Below, in pieces: positions 44,801 to 53,333 of a DNA stretch of 64,000 bases. Below the pieces are notes generated by a model that worked only from the letters and a program-made list of their open reading frames with translations, had not been told where the DNA came from and did not search any database. The position numbers were made by a program, and so were the translations under genes. Source of the DNA: Paludibacter sp. (lineage in GTDB: Bacteria > Bacteroidota > Bacteroidia > Bacteroidales > Paludibacteraceae); NCBI GenBank assembly GCA_028692715.1, contig JAQUWU010000021.1:19235-83234 (forward strand), read 5' to 3'. How positions within the stretch are numbered: the stretch's first letter is position 1; each line of letters opens with the position of its first letter.

Positions 44801-46346
44801 ACAAACGCTGTGGTTTATCCGAAAAAACAGACAACCTTAAATCGTTACCCATTGCTGATGTAGGTTCATAACCGGCATTTGCCATTGGAAGAATCAATGT
44901 ATCAATATCTTCTTTAGAATATCCGTAAGCATGCAAAAGTGTATTGTAATTAGCTAAATCATATTTTGTACTGCGTCCTGAAGATATAGAATCAAGATTA
45001 ACGCAATTTTTATTTAACCAATCACGATAAGGGAATTGCTTTGCCAAACCTTCTTTCAATTCATTATCATAGAAAATCTGACCTGATTCAGTATCTACCA
45101 TGATCATTTTCCCTGGTTTTAAGCGACCGTGTGCTTTAATATTTGCAGGATCAAATTCGATTGTTCCTGTTTCTGAAGCAATAACCATAGTATCATCGTG
45201 CGTAACAAGATAACGTGCAGGGCGCAAACCATTTCGGTCTAACATACCACCGGCATAACGGCCATCGCTAAATAAAATACAAGCAGGGCCATCCCATGGC
45301 TCCATAAATGTACTATGATATTCGTAGAAAGCTCGTAAATTATCTGAAATAGGATTTTTGGAGTTATAACTTTCAGGGACTAACATTGCCATAGCATGTG
45401 GCAAACTTTTTCCCGACATTACAAGAAATTCCAACGCATTATCCATTGAAGCACTATCGCTCATGCCCGGTTGAATAATTGGATATAATTCATTTAAATT
45501 TCCTAAACGTTCAGATTTTAATACACTTTCGCGAGATTCCATCCACTGGCGGTTACCACGAATAGTATTAATTTCACCATTGTGCCCCATCATACGGAAT
45601 GGTTGGGCCAAATCCCAGGTAGGAAATGTATTGGTGCTGAAACGAGAGTGAACAAGTGCAATACCACTAGTAAAGTTAACATCTGATAAATCAGGATAGT
45701 ATTCACGCAACTGCAATGAAGTTAGCATCCCTTTGTAAATCATTTGTTTAGTTGATAAACTTACAATATAAAAGCTACGATCTTTAGCAATTTCAGATTT
45801 CTGAATAGATTTTTCAATTTTCTTACGAATCACATATAGCTTACGTTCCAAATCATTCTGAGAAAGATTTCCGGTCACGAAAATTTGTTTGATTTGGGGT
45901 TCGTTCGATCTGGAGATTTCGCCAAGAATATCGCTGTTAACCGGTACATTTCTAACCGCAAGTAAATCGAGATTTTCTTTTTCGATAAACTCTTTTATCA
46001 CATTAATACAAAGGTCTGCTTTTTTTGCATCTTTTGGTAAAAAAACCAAACCAGTACCATATTTTCCTTTTGCAGGAACGGGGATTCCCTGTAATAATAT
46101 AAATTCGTGTGGTATTTGGACTAAAATACCGGCGCCATCTCCGGTTTTATTATCAGCGCTTTCGGCACCACGGTGAACCATGTTTTCAAGAACAGTCAAA
46201 CCGTTGGTTACAATATCGTGCATCTTTTCGTTGCGCAAATTTAATACTAATCCAACACCGCAGGCATCGTGTTCATTTTGTAGAGAATAGAGCGTTTTCT
46301 GTTCATATTCATCTGAAAGATAGGGATTTAAATTTGAAGTAGTCAT
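41808..46346 (-). CDS. gltB: Glutamate synthase large subunit
   Basis: 1512 residues, full length. The class II glutaminase has its mature N-terminal Cys in EHDACGVGLV (about residue 29). Then a central domain about 480-770, the FMN-binding barrel about 830-1200 (PGEGGQLPGHKVD, ISGTEGGTGASPASS), the 3Fe-4S motif C-x5-C-x4-C in CVMMRKCHLNTCPVGVATQ near 1132, and the GXGXG helix about 1270-1460 with repeats ending AVVEGAGDHCCEYMTGG. It transfers the glutamine amide to 2-oxoglutarate, completing GS-GOGAT with the type III GS just upstream. Confidence 0.97.
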   Translation of the reverse strand: MTTSNLNPYLSDEYEQKTLYSLQNEHDACGVGLVLNLRNEKMHDIVTNGLTVLENMVHRGAESADNKTGDGAGILVQIPHEFILLQGIPVPAKGKYGTGLVFLPKDAKKADLCINVIKEFIEKENLDLLAVRNVPVNSDILGEISRSNEPQIKQIFVTGNLSQNDLERKLYVIRKKIEKSIQKSEIAKDRSFYIVSLSTKQMIYKGMLTSLQLREYYPDLSDVNFTSGIALVHSRFSTNTFPTWDLAQPFRMMGHNGEINTIRGNRQWMESRESVLKSERLGNLNELYPIIQPGMSDSASMDNALEFLVMSGKSLPHAMAMLVPESYNSKNPISDNLRAFYEYHSTFMEPWDGPACILFSDGRYAGGMLDRNGLRPARYLVTHDDTMVIASETGTIEFDPANIKAHGRLKPGKMIMVDTESGQIFYDNELKEGLAKQFPYRDWLNKNCVNLDSISSGRSTKYDLANYNTLLHAYGYSKEDIDTLILPMANAGYEPTSAMGNDLRLSVFSDKPQRLFNYFRQQFAQVTNPPIDPIREELVMSLTGFVGSVNQNLLEPAREICKMVKLKSPVLTNTQFDTLMNIEYKGFSTISLSMLFNPSEGAVGMEKAIQELCLSVEKAVDDGKNYIVLSDRGVDATHAPIPSLMAVSAVHLYLVQKRKRMQIDIVVESAEPREVMHFALLFGFGANAVNPYMVFAIINDQIKSGDLPMQIETAMKSYIKAVNKGLLKVLSKMGNSTLRSYRGAHIFEAIGISSKLLSKYFKGITSAIEGIDIEDVANEVIKPFNEAFFPNEGDDVDRLVNLGLYGYRRDGEVHAWNPETIARLQIATKTNDYNKYKEYVSAVDDKAAPIFIRDLIDYKRNPISIDEVEPVEGIMKRFVTGAMSYGSISREAHEAMAMAMNIIGGRSNTGEGGEDPERYKKREDGLITRSAIKQVASGRFGVTAEYLINADEIQIKIAQGAKPGEGGQLPGHKVDKIIAKTRHSIPGISLISPPPHHDIYSIEDLAQLIFDLKNINPTATISVKLVSETGVGTIAAGVAKAKADLILISGTEGGTGASPASSIKHAGMPLEIGLAETQQTLVMNNLRGQIRLQTDGQIKTGRDVVITAMLGAEEFGFATSALIILGCVMMRKCHLNTCPVGVATQDEVLRKNFTGKHEYLVNFFRFIAQDVREHLAQLGYRNLNEIVGHAELLTRKEVEGSSKLKKVNLSKILYAPALITENALRHVKDQDHKIDNVLDVHLIKKSLPALDLCMPVVINQKITNIDRAVGAMLSGQIAKRYGQEGLPNDTIVANFRGSAGQSFGAFLSKGVYFRLTGESNDYLGKGLSGGKIVVVAPEQSTFKPEENIIAGNTLLYGATSGEVYINGVVGERFCVRNSGAVAVVEGAGDHCCEYMTGGRTIVLGPTGRNFAAGMSGGVAYVLDEKGDFDYYCNMEMVELTLLEDSIDNKELQSYIANHYKYTNSKLAKKILDNWKDYQDQFKKVVPIEYKKVLQEEKMEAINKKIAQVERDY

Positions 46347-46415
46347 TAATTTATCTTTTTATACACTTAATTTCAGCTTAATTATCGTGCTAGTTTTTGT
46401 TTTATTGTTTAGTGC

Positions 46416-46455
46416 AAAATAGTGGGAAAACCCCTAAGGCCTTCCCACTATTCAC
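46416..46455 (-). terminator. Hairpin downstream of the glutamine synthetase gene
   Basis: AATAGTGGGAA / TTCCCACTATT, an 11-bp stem with a 12-base loop, 33 bases beyond the stop codon. The T tract after it on the minus strand is weak (TTTTGC), so termination may be partial, letting some transcription reach gltB. Confidence 0.6.
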
Positions 46456-46484
46456 TGAAATATAGATGGATTTAACCTCTTTTA

Positions 46485-48680
46485 TTATCTGATGAAAAGT
46501 AATTCTCTGTATTTAGGCAGCGTCCACATTTCATCGTCCACAATTAATTCAAGCTTATCAATATTGTACCGAATTACATCGAAATAAGGCAATACGACAT
46601 CGTGATATGCATTGGCTTTTTTATCTTCGTGTTCAATAGTGTTAGCTACTTTGCGTGCTTCAATCAAAGCATCAACATTATCTTTAATATTAGAAATATG
46701 TTCTGATATTTCCTCAATCAAAGCCATATCTTTTGATGAAATCTTTTCCGCTTTTTCAACTGGGAATACAGCCTTTACTTTATATACATTATCCAATAAA
46801 AGTGATTGATAACGAGTAGCAACAGGGATAATATGGTTAATAGCCAAATCACCTAAAACACGTGCTTCAATCTGGATTTTCTTTACATAAGTTTCCCATT
46901 TTACTTCGTTACGTGCATGCAATTCTTTTTCACTAAGGACATTTAGTTTTCCGAATAGTTCTATACTGCTTTTACTTGTATAGGCTTCAATGATTTTGGG
47001 AACACTTGTTTCGCAATCTAAACCACGTTTAGCAGCTTCTACTTTCCATTCATCGCTGTAACCGTTTCCATCAAAACGAATAGCTTTAGACGCTTTAATA
47101 TATGATTTAATAACTTCGAAAATAGATTTTTCTTTGCTTGCACCGGTAGCCATTTTAGCATCAACTTCAGCTTTAAACTCAATTAATTGAGCAGCAACTG
47201 CTGAGTTTAAAGCAGCCATTGCAGAAGAACAGTTTGCAGAAGAACCAACTGCACGGAATTCAAAACGATTTCCGGTAAATGCAAAAGGAGAAGTACGATT
47301 ACGGTCGGTATTATCAAGGAATACTTCAGGAATATGAGGAATACCTAATAGAAGTTTCTTTTTATCATCAAAAATGATAGCTTCATCACTAGTACTCTTT
47401 TCCAATTTGTTTAGTACTGCTGTCAACTGAGTTCCTAAGAATGCTGAAATAATTGCGGGAGGAGCTTCGTTTGCACCCAAACGATGTGCATTCTGAGCGG
47501 TCATAATTGAAGCTTTTAACAATGCATTATGTTTGAAAACGGCCATTAATGTCGTTACAAGGAAAGTTACAAATTGAAGATTTTCTTCAGCTGTTTTTCC
47601 GGGAGTAAACAAACCAACACCAGTATTAGTTCCAAGTGACCAGTTGTTATGTTTTCCTGAACCATTGATTCCGGCAAATGGTTTTTCGTGCAATAATAAA
47701 CGAAAACTATGATGACGGGCAACCTTTTTCATGATAGACATCATCAATAAATTTTGATCTACTGACAGGTTACATTCGCCAAAAATCGGAGCAAGTTCAA
47801 ATTGATTTGGAGCAACTTCGTTGTGACGTGTTTTTGCAGGAATACCATATTTATATGCTTCAAATTCAATGTCTTTCATAAAAGCCGCAACACGGGTAGG
47901 AACTGATCCAAAATAATGATCGTCCAATTGTTGGTTTTTTGCTGAATCATGTCCCATTAAAGTACGACCAGTTAAAACCAAGTCTGGACGAGTGGCATAT
48001 AATCCTTCGTCAACCAAAAAGTATTCTTGTTCCCAACCTAAAAAAGCAACAACTTTTTTTACATTTGGGTCAAACATTTGACAAACAGCTACAGCGGCTT
48101 TATCAATTGCACCTAATGCTTTCAACAAAGGAGCTTTTAAGTCAAGCGATTCGCCGGTATACGAAATAAAGATAGTTGGAATTACCAAAGCATCATCCAT
48201 TACAAATGCAGGCGATGATGGATCCCAAGCGGTATAACCACGAGCTTCGAAAGTACTACGAATACCACCATTAGGAAAAGAAGAAGCATCAGGTTCTTGT
48301 TGAGCTAATAATTTACCCGAAAAATCTTCAATAATTGCTTCACCGGGTGCACCTGCGTAATCAATAAATGAATCATGTTTTTCGGCAGTACCATCAGTTA
48401 ACGGTTGAAACCAGTGCGTATAGTGTGTGGCACCTAATTCGGTTGCCCAAAGTTTCATCCCTCCAGCTACCTGACTGGCAAGAGCGATATCTAGGGTTGC
48501 ACCTTTTTCAATGACATTATTCAACGCTTTGATTGTATCTTTTGAAAGATATTTTACCATAGCGGCTTTGTTGAAAACAAATTTTCCGTAATAATCGGAA
48601 GTGTACTCGGAGGGAGCACATACTGCAACAGCTTTTTTCTTGAAAGCTTCTTCTACTGCATTAAATCTCAATGTTGACAT
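46485..48680 (-). CDS. glnN: Glutamine synthetase type III
   Basis: 731 residues, the typical length of GSIII, much longer than GSI. Family motifs: GWEQEYFLVDE near 208, KTRHNEVAPNQFELAPIF near 283, HEKPFAGINGSGKHNNWSLG (about 329-348, the ATP/substrate site), and NRTSPFAFTGNRFEFRAVGSS near 450. It makes glutamine from glutamate, ammonia and ATP. GSIII is the main form in Bacteroidota. It lies between gltB and the amt/PII genes, with its own -7 box (48762-48769). Confidence 0.97.
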   Translation of the reverse strand: MSTLRFNAVEEAFKKKAVAVCAPSEYTSDYYGKFVFNKAAMVKYLSKDTIKALNNVIEKGATLDIALASQVAGGMKLWATELGATHYTHWFQPLTDGTAEKHDSFIDYAGAPGEAIIEDFSGKLLAQQEPDASSFPNGGIRSTFEARGYTAWDPSSPAFVMDDALVIPTIFISYTGESLDLKAPLLKALGAIDKAAVAVCQMFDPNVKKVVAFLGWEQEYFLVDEGLYATRPDLVLTGRTLMGHDSAKNQQLDDHYFGSVPTRVAAFMKDIEFEAYKYGIPAKTRHNEVAPNQFELAPIFGECNLSVDQNLLMMSIMKKVARHHSFRLLLHEKPFAGINGSGKHNNWSLGTNTGVGLFTPGKTAEENLQFVTFLVTTLMAVFKHNALLKASIMTAQNAHRLGANEAPPAIISAFLGTQLTAVLNKLEKSTSDEAIIFDDKKKLLLGIPHIPEVFLDNTDRNRTSPFAFTGNRFEFRAVGSSANCSSAMAALNSAVAAQLIEFKAEVDAKMATGASKEKSIFEVIKSYIKASKAIRFDGNGYSDEWKVEAAKRGLDCETSVPKIIEAYTSKSSIELFGKLNVLSEKELHARNEVKWETYVKKIQIEARVLGDLAINHIIPVATRYQSLLLDNVYKVKAVFPVEKAEKISSKDMALIEEISEHISNIKDNVDALIEARKVANTIEHEDKKANAYHDVVLPYFDVIRYNIDKLELIVDDEMWTLPKYRELLFIR

Positions 48681-48761
48681 AAATTTATTTTTTGAGGGTT
48701 ATTTTTTTTAAATTTCTTTATTTTGGGAAGACATTCCTGTCGGATTGTCATATTTTTCATG

Positions 48762-48769
48762 CAAAAATA
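48762..48769 (-). promoter_or_regulatory. -7 box of the glutamine synthetase gene
   Basis: TATTTTTG on the minus strand, 82 bases upstream of the ATG. No convincing -33 partner. Confidence 0.5.
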
Positions 48770-49032
48770 ATAAAAATGATAGTTTTCGAGCTAAAATTTA
48801 ATCTCTTTATGAAAAAAAAGATCATTACGTTTCAAATTGAAATTATTTATTAGCATTTTGTATCAATCTATAATTTAATTGTGCATATATATAACGATAT
48901 TGAAATATTTGAACGTAAAATAAGTTAAACGCGCATTAACTTATCAATTTCGGAAGATTACAAAGATAAGCATTAAAAAGAGTATCTGTATTTTGATTTT
49001 TAATTACTTAGTCTTCAATTCATCATTTTTAT

Positions 49033-49073
49033 CGAAAAATAGACAGGCCATTTCATCACGAGATAGCCTGTCT
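49033..49073 (-). terminator. Terminator downstream of the first Amt gene
   Basis: AGACAGGC / GCCTGTCT stem, loop of 17 bases, then ATTTTTCG on the minus strand. The terminator and about 28 bases upstream of it on the transcript (up to 49101) are repeated almost exactly at 51343-51411. Confidence 0.7.
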
Positions 49074-49223
49074 GAAACAATAAAACTAAAAAACACACGA
49101 TTATTAACTAATCTGGGTGTTATTTTTATAATATCCTACATAAAATTCAAACAAAATCGTTGAGATTTTCACTTCGGATAGCTAGCAGTTTCGACGCCTC
49201 GAAACCTTATTATACTTTAATAT

Positions 49224-50585
49224 TTAATCGAAATTATTATAAGCCGTTTCACCATGTTGAGTTTCGTCCAAACCAATGGCTTCCTGTTTATCAGTTGCCC
49301 GAATTCCAACTAATTTATCTGTAATTTTAAACAGTATAAAAGTTCCGATACCGGAAAATATAATAGTTGCGATTACTGCGATTAACTGTACATACAATTG
49401 ATGAAAATTACCATAGATAGCACCGCTGTATGCAGCCTGAATTGCGGGAGTAGCTAATACGCCTGTCAATATAGCACCAATAATACCACCAACACCGTGC
49501 ACTCCAAATGCATCCAATGAATCGTCGTAACCAAGTTTTGGTTTTACGTATGCTACCATTGCAAAACAAATCAACGATACAACAACTCCAATTACCAATG
49601 CACCCGGAACTCCAACAAATCCGGCAGCAGGAGTTATAGCAACCAATCCACCAACAGCACCAGTACTAATCCCCACAACAGTTGGTCTTTTATCAATAAT
49701 CCAGTCCAATAAAGCCCATGTAAGTGCAGCCGTAGCAGCAGCAATATGAGTTACCATAAAGGCATTCCCGGCAAGTCCATCGGCAGCCAATCCGCTACCG
49801 GCATTGAAACCAAACCAACCAACCCAAAGCATAGCTGCACCTATAACTACATAAGTAATATTATGTGGTGGTATAGCGTGACCTTTATAATCGCGACGTT
49901 TCCCTAACATAACAGCAGTAACAATTGCGGCAATACCTGCATTAATATGAACGACTGTACCACCTGCAAAGTCAAGAGCTCCAAGTTTGAACAACCAACC
50001 ATCTCCTGACCAAACCCAGTGAGCAACAGGATTGTAAATTAAAACCGACCACAAGATAGTAAATACGAGAAATCCTTTAAAGTTAATGCGTTCAGCAAAA
50101 GCACCGATAATCAACGCCGGGGTAATTACTGCAAACATACCCTGAAACATAATAAATACGAAATGAGGAATTGTTCCAACTTCATTTCCATCCAATCCCA
50201 TCTGCGAATGTGAAATAAAATAGGGGCTCAAATCAGTCATTTTTATATTGTTAAGAAACGCCCAGTCGAAACCTCCAATATAAGGAGCCAAAAAACCTGT
50301 AGAACTACCAAAAGACAAACTATAACCACACACCACCCACTCTACACTTATAACTGCAACTATAATAAACACCTGCATAAAAATGTTCAAAACATTTTTA
50401 CGGCGAACTAGACCACCATAAAATAGCGCTAATCCGGGAATAGACATCATCAAAACAAAGGCTGTTGCAACAATCATCCATGCAGTATCACCGGAATCGA
50501 TAGATGGAGCTACTACTGTTTGTGCAGAAAGCATTGGACTAAACAACGATAAAATTGCGATTAAAAATATTATATTCTTTCTCAT
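49224..50585 (-). CDS. amt: Ammonium transporter (with signal peptide)
   Basis: 453 residues, eleven membrane helices after an N-terminal signal peptide (MRKNIIFLIAILSLFSPMLSAQ). Amt signature stretches: GLALFYGGLVRRKN, the Phe gate and twin-His context (WVWSGDGWLFKLGALDFAGGTVVHINAGIAA, and DAFGVHGVGGIIGAI). C-terminal cytosolic tail ends QHGETAYNNFD. It brings in ammonium and is blocked by its PII partner. It is transcribed after a PII gene (125 bases apart). Confidence 0.96.
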   Translation of the reverse strand: MRKNIIFLIAILSLFSPMLSAQTVVAPSIDSGDTAWMIVATAFVLMMSIPGLALFYGGLVRRKNVLNIFMQVFIIVAVISVEWVVCGYSLSFGSSTGFLAPYIGGFDWAFLNNIKMTDLSPYFISHSQMGLDGNEVGTIPHFVFIMFQGMFAVITPALIIGAFAERINFKGFLVFTILWSVLIYNPVAHWVWSGDGWLFKLGALDFAGGTVVHINAGIAAIVTAVMLGKRRDYKGHAIPPHNITYVVIGAAMLWVGWFGFNAGSGLAADGLAGNAFMVTHIAAATAALTWALLDWIIDKRPTVVGISTGAVGGLVAITPAAGFVGVPGALVIGVVVSLICFAMVAYVKPKLGYDDSLDAFGVHGVGGIIGAILTGVLATPAIQAAYSGAIYGNFHQLYVQLIAVIATIIFSGIGTFILFKITDKLVGIRATDKQEAIGLDETQHGETAYNNFD

Positions 50586-50710
50586 TTTTTACTTTTAATT
50601 TCGTATGTAAATAATTATGTTTTAAGATTACCTGAATCAAATCTCTCTCCTGTCAAAATAAGTTTTGCATTGAAGATCCGTTTCAAAATTTACAAATTGG
50701 ATAATCTATT

Positions 50711-51058
50711 TTAATCTCTATTAAATAATGCATCAGGACCTGACTCACGATTTCGAATACGATATGTTTCTTCAATATCATATACAAATATTTTTCCATC
50801 GCCGGTTTCACCCGTCCATGCAGAATCCAATAAAGCTTTTACAGTTTTATCGAGATTTACATCCCTTACAACAATCGAAATCATTCTGCGATGAATATAA
50901 TTTGATTGAAATACCTGCCCCCTAACCACTTGCTCTTCAGTTGACTTTCCAAGACCAGTAATGTCCCAATATGAAAACCAATCAATATCTGCTTCGTATA
51001 ATGCCGATTTCACATCTTCAAATTTAGACTTACGAATAACTGCTTCAATTTTTTTCAT
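50711..51058 (-). CDS. glnB: PII signal protein, T-loop Tyr replaced by Phe
   Basis: 115 residues. PII core with GDGKIFVYDIEETYRIR near 85-100. The T-loop reads VRGQVFQSNYIHRR; Phe50 stands where the uridylylated Tyr51 of E. coli PII (YRGAEY) aligns. So classical uridylylation there is unlikely. It likely senses ATP/ADP and 2-oxoglutarate and gates the Amt encoded downstream. Its promoter (51168-51198) is a strong match to the consensus. Confidence 0.94.
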   Translation of the reverse strand: MKKIEAVIRKSKFEDVKSALYEADIDWFSYWDITGLGKSTEEQVVRGQVFQSNYIHRRMISIVVRDVNLDKTVKALLDSAWTGETGDGKIFVYDIEETYRIRNRESGPDALFNRD

Positions 51059-51167
51059 GCTCTTTTTTTTAATTGTTTCTTTATATTTTAACTCCCTGCA
51101 TCACTCACGTTTTTAATACTTACGGTATCCATCCGACTGCTTTCGAATATTCCTTTTTATTTCGGTG

Positions 51168-51198
51168 CAAAAGTAAATGAATCGATTTAATTATCAAA
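51168..51198 (-). promoter_or_regulatory. Promoter of the first PII-Amt module
   Basis: On the minus strand: TTTG (51195-51198), 19 bases, then TACTTTTG (51168-51175); about 110 bases upstream of the PII ATG. Both elements and the spacing fit the Bacteroidota consensus. Confidence 0.7.
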
Positions 51199-51342
51199 AC
51201 ATTTTGACATTTAATTTCTATATTTTATTACTTTTATGTATGTTTTATAGGTTTTATCCGACTTTTATGTAAGTCATTTTTATATTCAACAAGCATATTG
51301 ATAGTTCAACTGGAGAAAATATACCTCAATTAAATAGGTAAA

Positions 51343-51383
51343 CAAAAAAAAAGACAGACCATTTCTCACGAAATAGTCTGCCT
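51343..51383 (-). terminator. Terminator copy upstream of the first PII gene
   Basis: AGACAGAC / GTCTGCCT stem (one G-T pair), then a run of nine T on the minus strand. Sequence-related to 49033-49073. Confidence 0.75.
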
Positions 51384-51410
51384 GAAACAATAAAACTAAA
51401 AAACACACGA

Positions 51411-51446
51411 TAAGTTGTAAGCAGTTTCACCGTGTATGTATTATTC
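51411..51446 (-). pseudogene. Remnant of an amt 3-prime end
   Basis: On the minus strand this encodes YIHGETAYN, the same as the tail of the first Amt (HGETAYN) and like that of the second (HGESAYN). It is outside any complete gene, 260 bases beyond the second Amt stop, and runs straight into a copy of the Amt terminator. Only the last nine or so codons survive. Confidence 0.6.
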
Positions 51447-51512
51447 AAAATCTATGCATAAAACTAAAATTCACTTTATAATGCATATTTTGAATTTTCA
51501 TTCTTTCTAAAA

Positions 51513-51645
51513 TAATACCATCTGTACATATAAAATAGCCCAAAGCTATTTTATATGTCTACTGTGGTTAATGCCGATGTATACAAACAAATAGGGCAAT
51601 AAGACGAAGTCGAAATTGGACTGTATTGTTTGTGCTATCGGTATA
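51513..51645 (+). repeat. Dispersed repeat family B, copy 1 (about 133 bp)
   Basis: Starts TAATACCATCTGTAC and ends GCTATCGGTAT; ends are imperfect inverted repeats (ATACCATC against ATACCGAT). Internal hairpin ATATAAAATAG...CTATTTTATAT. A possible AAAATA duplication flanks it (left at 51510-51515, right just after the end). Matches 59869-60003 over its whole length. Confidence 0.7.
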
Positions 51646-51702
51646 AAATAACAATGGCGACATTTTAAAATCAAATGCCACCATCGTTTTAATACTTATT
51701 GA

Positions 51703-52920
51703 TCAATTATAAGCACTTTCTCCGTGTTCGTAATAATCAAGACCGTTTTCTTCTTCTTTCTTGGTTACTCGAAGTCCCATAGTATATTTAATACCTAAGA
51801 ATAGTATAACACCGCATCCAATAGCCCATGCTGCAACAGAAGCTACACCAATTGCCTGAGTTGTCAATAATCCAGCTCCACCACCGTAGAACAAACCACC
51901 ATCAACAGCGAATATACCTACCATTAAAGTTCCGAAAGCACCACAAATACCATGTACGGAAATTGCACCAACTGGATCATCAATTTTTAATACTTTATCT
52001 AGGAATTCAACAGAGAACACTACTAAAACACCTGCTAAGAATCCAATTGCCATTGCTGATACTGGTGTTACGGCATCACAACCTGCAGTTATAGCTACTA
52101 ATCCGGCCAATACACCATTCAAACTCATACTCAAACCAGGCTTACCATACCTTAACCATGTAACAATTAAAGTTGCAATTCCACCAGCTGCAGCTGCAGC
52201 ATTTGTTGTTACAAAGATATTAGCAACCATTTCGGGGTTTGACAAACTCAATGTAGAACCTGGGTTAAAACCAAACCAACCTAACCAAAGTATAAATACT
52301 CCTAATGCACCAAGGGTAATGCTATGTCCCGGAATAGCATGTACTTTACCGTTTTTGTATTTACCAATACGAGGTCCTAAAATCAAAGCTCCGGTTAATG
52401 CTAACCAACCTCCTACAGAGTGCACTACAGTTGAACCTGCGAAATCGTGGAATGGAATTTCCATTGAAGCTAACCAACCGCCACCCCAGATCCAGTGTCC
52501 TGAAATAGGATAGATAAACAATGAAATGATAGCACTATAAACCAAATAAGAAGCGAATTTTGTTCTTTCGGCCATAGCTCCCGATACAATAGTTGCTGCA
52601 GTAGCCGCAAATACTAACTGGAAGAAGAAAAATGCTAAGTTCGGAATTCCATCCGGTGCGTGATTAATGCTTGCATCGAACTCAATTGCTCCAAAGAATC
52701 CGCTTCCTGCGCCAAACATAATACCGTAACCTATGAAATAAAATCCTATTGTACCAATACAAAAGTCCATTAAATTTTTAAACAGAATATTTGTAGTGTT
52801 TTTTGATCGTGTGAAACCTGCTTCTACTAATGCAAATCCTGCTTGCATGAAGAATACCAATGCACCTGTGATAAGAATCCAAAAGGTGTCTAAGCTTGCT
52901 GATAATGCTGCTATATCCAT
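51703..52920 (-). CDS. amt: Ammonium transporter (without signal peptide)
   Basis: 405 residues, eleven membrane helices, starting directly with MDIAALSASLDTFWILITGA, no signal peptide. Contains MQAGFALVEAGFTRSKN, GHWIWGGGWLASMEIPFHDFAGSTVVHSVGGW and ISVHGICGAFGTL, the conserved Amt pore positions. Tail DYYEHGESAYN. It belongs to a different Amt subgroup than the first copy (AmtB/Rh-like start with MxAGF rather than GLALFYGGLV). It begins 18 bases after the second PII gene, the tight pairing expected for glnK-amtB. Confidence 0.96.
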   Translation of the reverse strand: MDIAALSASLDTFWILITGALVFFMQAGFALVEAGFTRSKNTTNILFKNLMDFCIGTIGFYFIGYGIMFGAGSGFFGAIEFDASINHAPDGIPNLAFFFFQLVFAATAATIVSGAMAERTKFASYLVYSAIISLFIYPISGHWIWGGGWLASMEIPFHDFAGSTVVHSVGGWLALTGALILGPRIGKYKNGKVHAIPGHSITLGALGVFILWLGWFGFNPGSTLSLSNPEMVANIFVTTNAAAAAGGIATLIVTWLRYGKPGLSMSLNGVLAGLVAITAGCDAVTPVSAMAIGFLAGVLVVFSVEFLDKVLKIDDPVGAISVHGICGAFGTLMVGIFAVDGGLFYGGGAGLLTTQAIGVASVAAWAIGCGVILFLGIKYTMGLRVTKKEEENGLDYYEHGESAYN

Positions 52921-52938
52921 AATGTATATTTTTTTAGA

Positions 52939-53286
52939 TTATTCTTTAATGTATAATGATTCCGGACCTTTTTCCCCGGTGCGAATACGAATTGACTCGT
53001 CTATGGTAGATATAAATATCTTTCCATCTCCCATATCTCCAGTCTGAGCGGATTTTACGATTGCATCAGTTGCCGCATCTACAAATTTGTCCCGACAAAC
53101 AAATGATATGGTACGTCTTTCAATTAATCTGGTTTCGTAAACAGTTGCCCGGTATATTGCAGCTGATTTTTCGTTTCCTACTCCTGTAACATCCCAGTAA
53201 GTAAAAAAATCAATTCCTACTTCATGAAGTGCATCTGACACTTCATCAAACCGTGATTTTCTGATAATTGCTTCAATTTTTTTCAT
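52939..53286 (-). CDS. glnB: PII signal protein, T-loop Tyr present
   Basis: 115 residues. PII core with GDGKIFISTIDESIRIRTGEKG. The T-loop reads YRATVYETRLIERR and Tyr50 aligns with the modified Tyr51 of E. coli PII, unlike the first copy. Located between a porin-like gene (47 bases upstream) and the second Amt (18 bases downstream), probably one transcript. Confidence 0.94.
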   Translation of the reverse strand: MKKIEAIIRKSRFDEVSDALHEVGIDFFTYWDVTGVGNEKSAAIYRATVYETRLIERRTISFVCRDKFVDAATDAIVKSAQTGDMGDGKIFISTIDESIRIRTGEKGPESLYIKE

Positions 53287-53333
53287 AACTTTTAGTGTTA
53301 TTATTTAAATATATTTTTCTTGTTTATCTATAA

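Larger units (their letters stand above)
48681..49223. other. Intergenic region between the Amt and glutamine synthetase genes
   Basis: Contains the glutamine synthetase -7 box (48762-48769) and, at 49033-49073, the terminator of the upstream Amt gene. A short hairpin GTTTCGACGCCTCGAAAC lies near 49188. The remainder is AT-rich with no ORF. Confidence 0.5.

Noticed and set aside
51828-52094. Plus-strand ORF rich in His/Gln/Leu inside the second Amt gene
   Set aside because: Antisense shadow of a strongly conserved transporter; composition is what an antisense frame of membrane helices gives.
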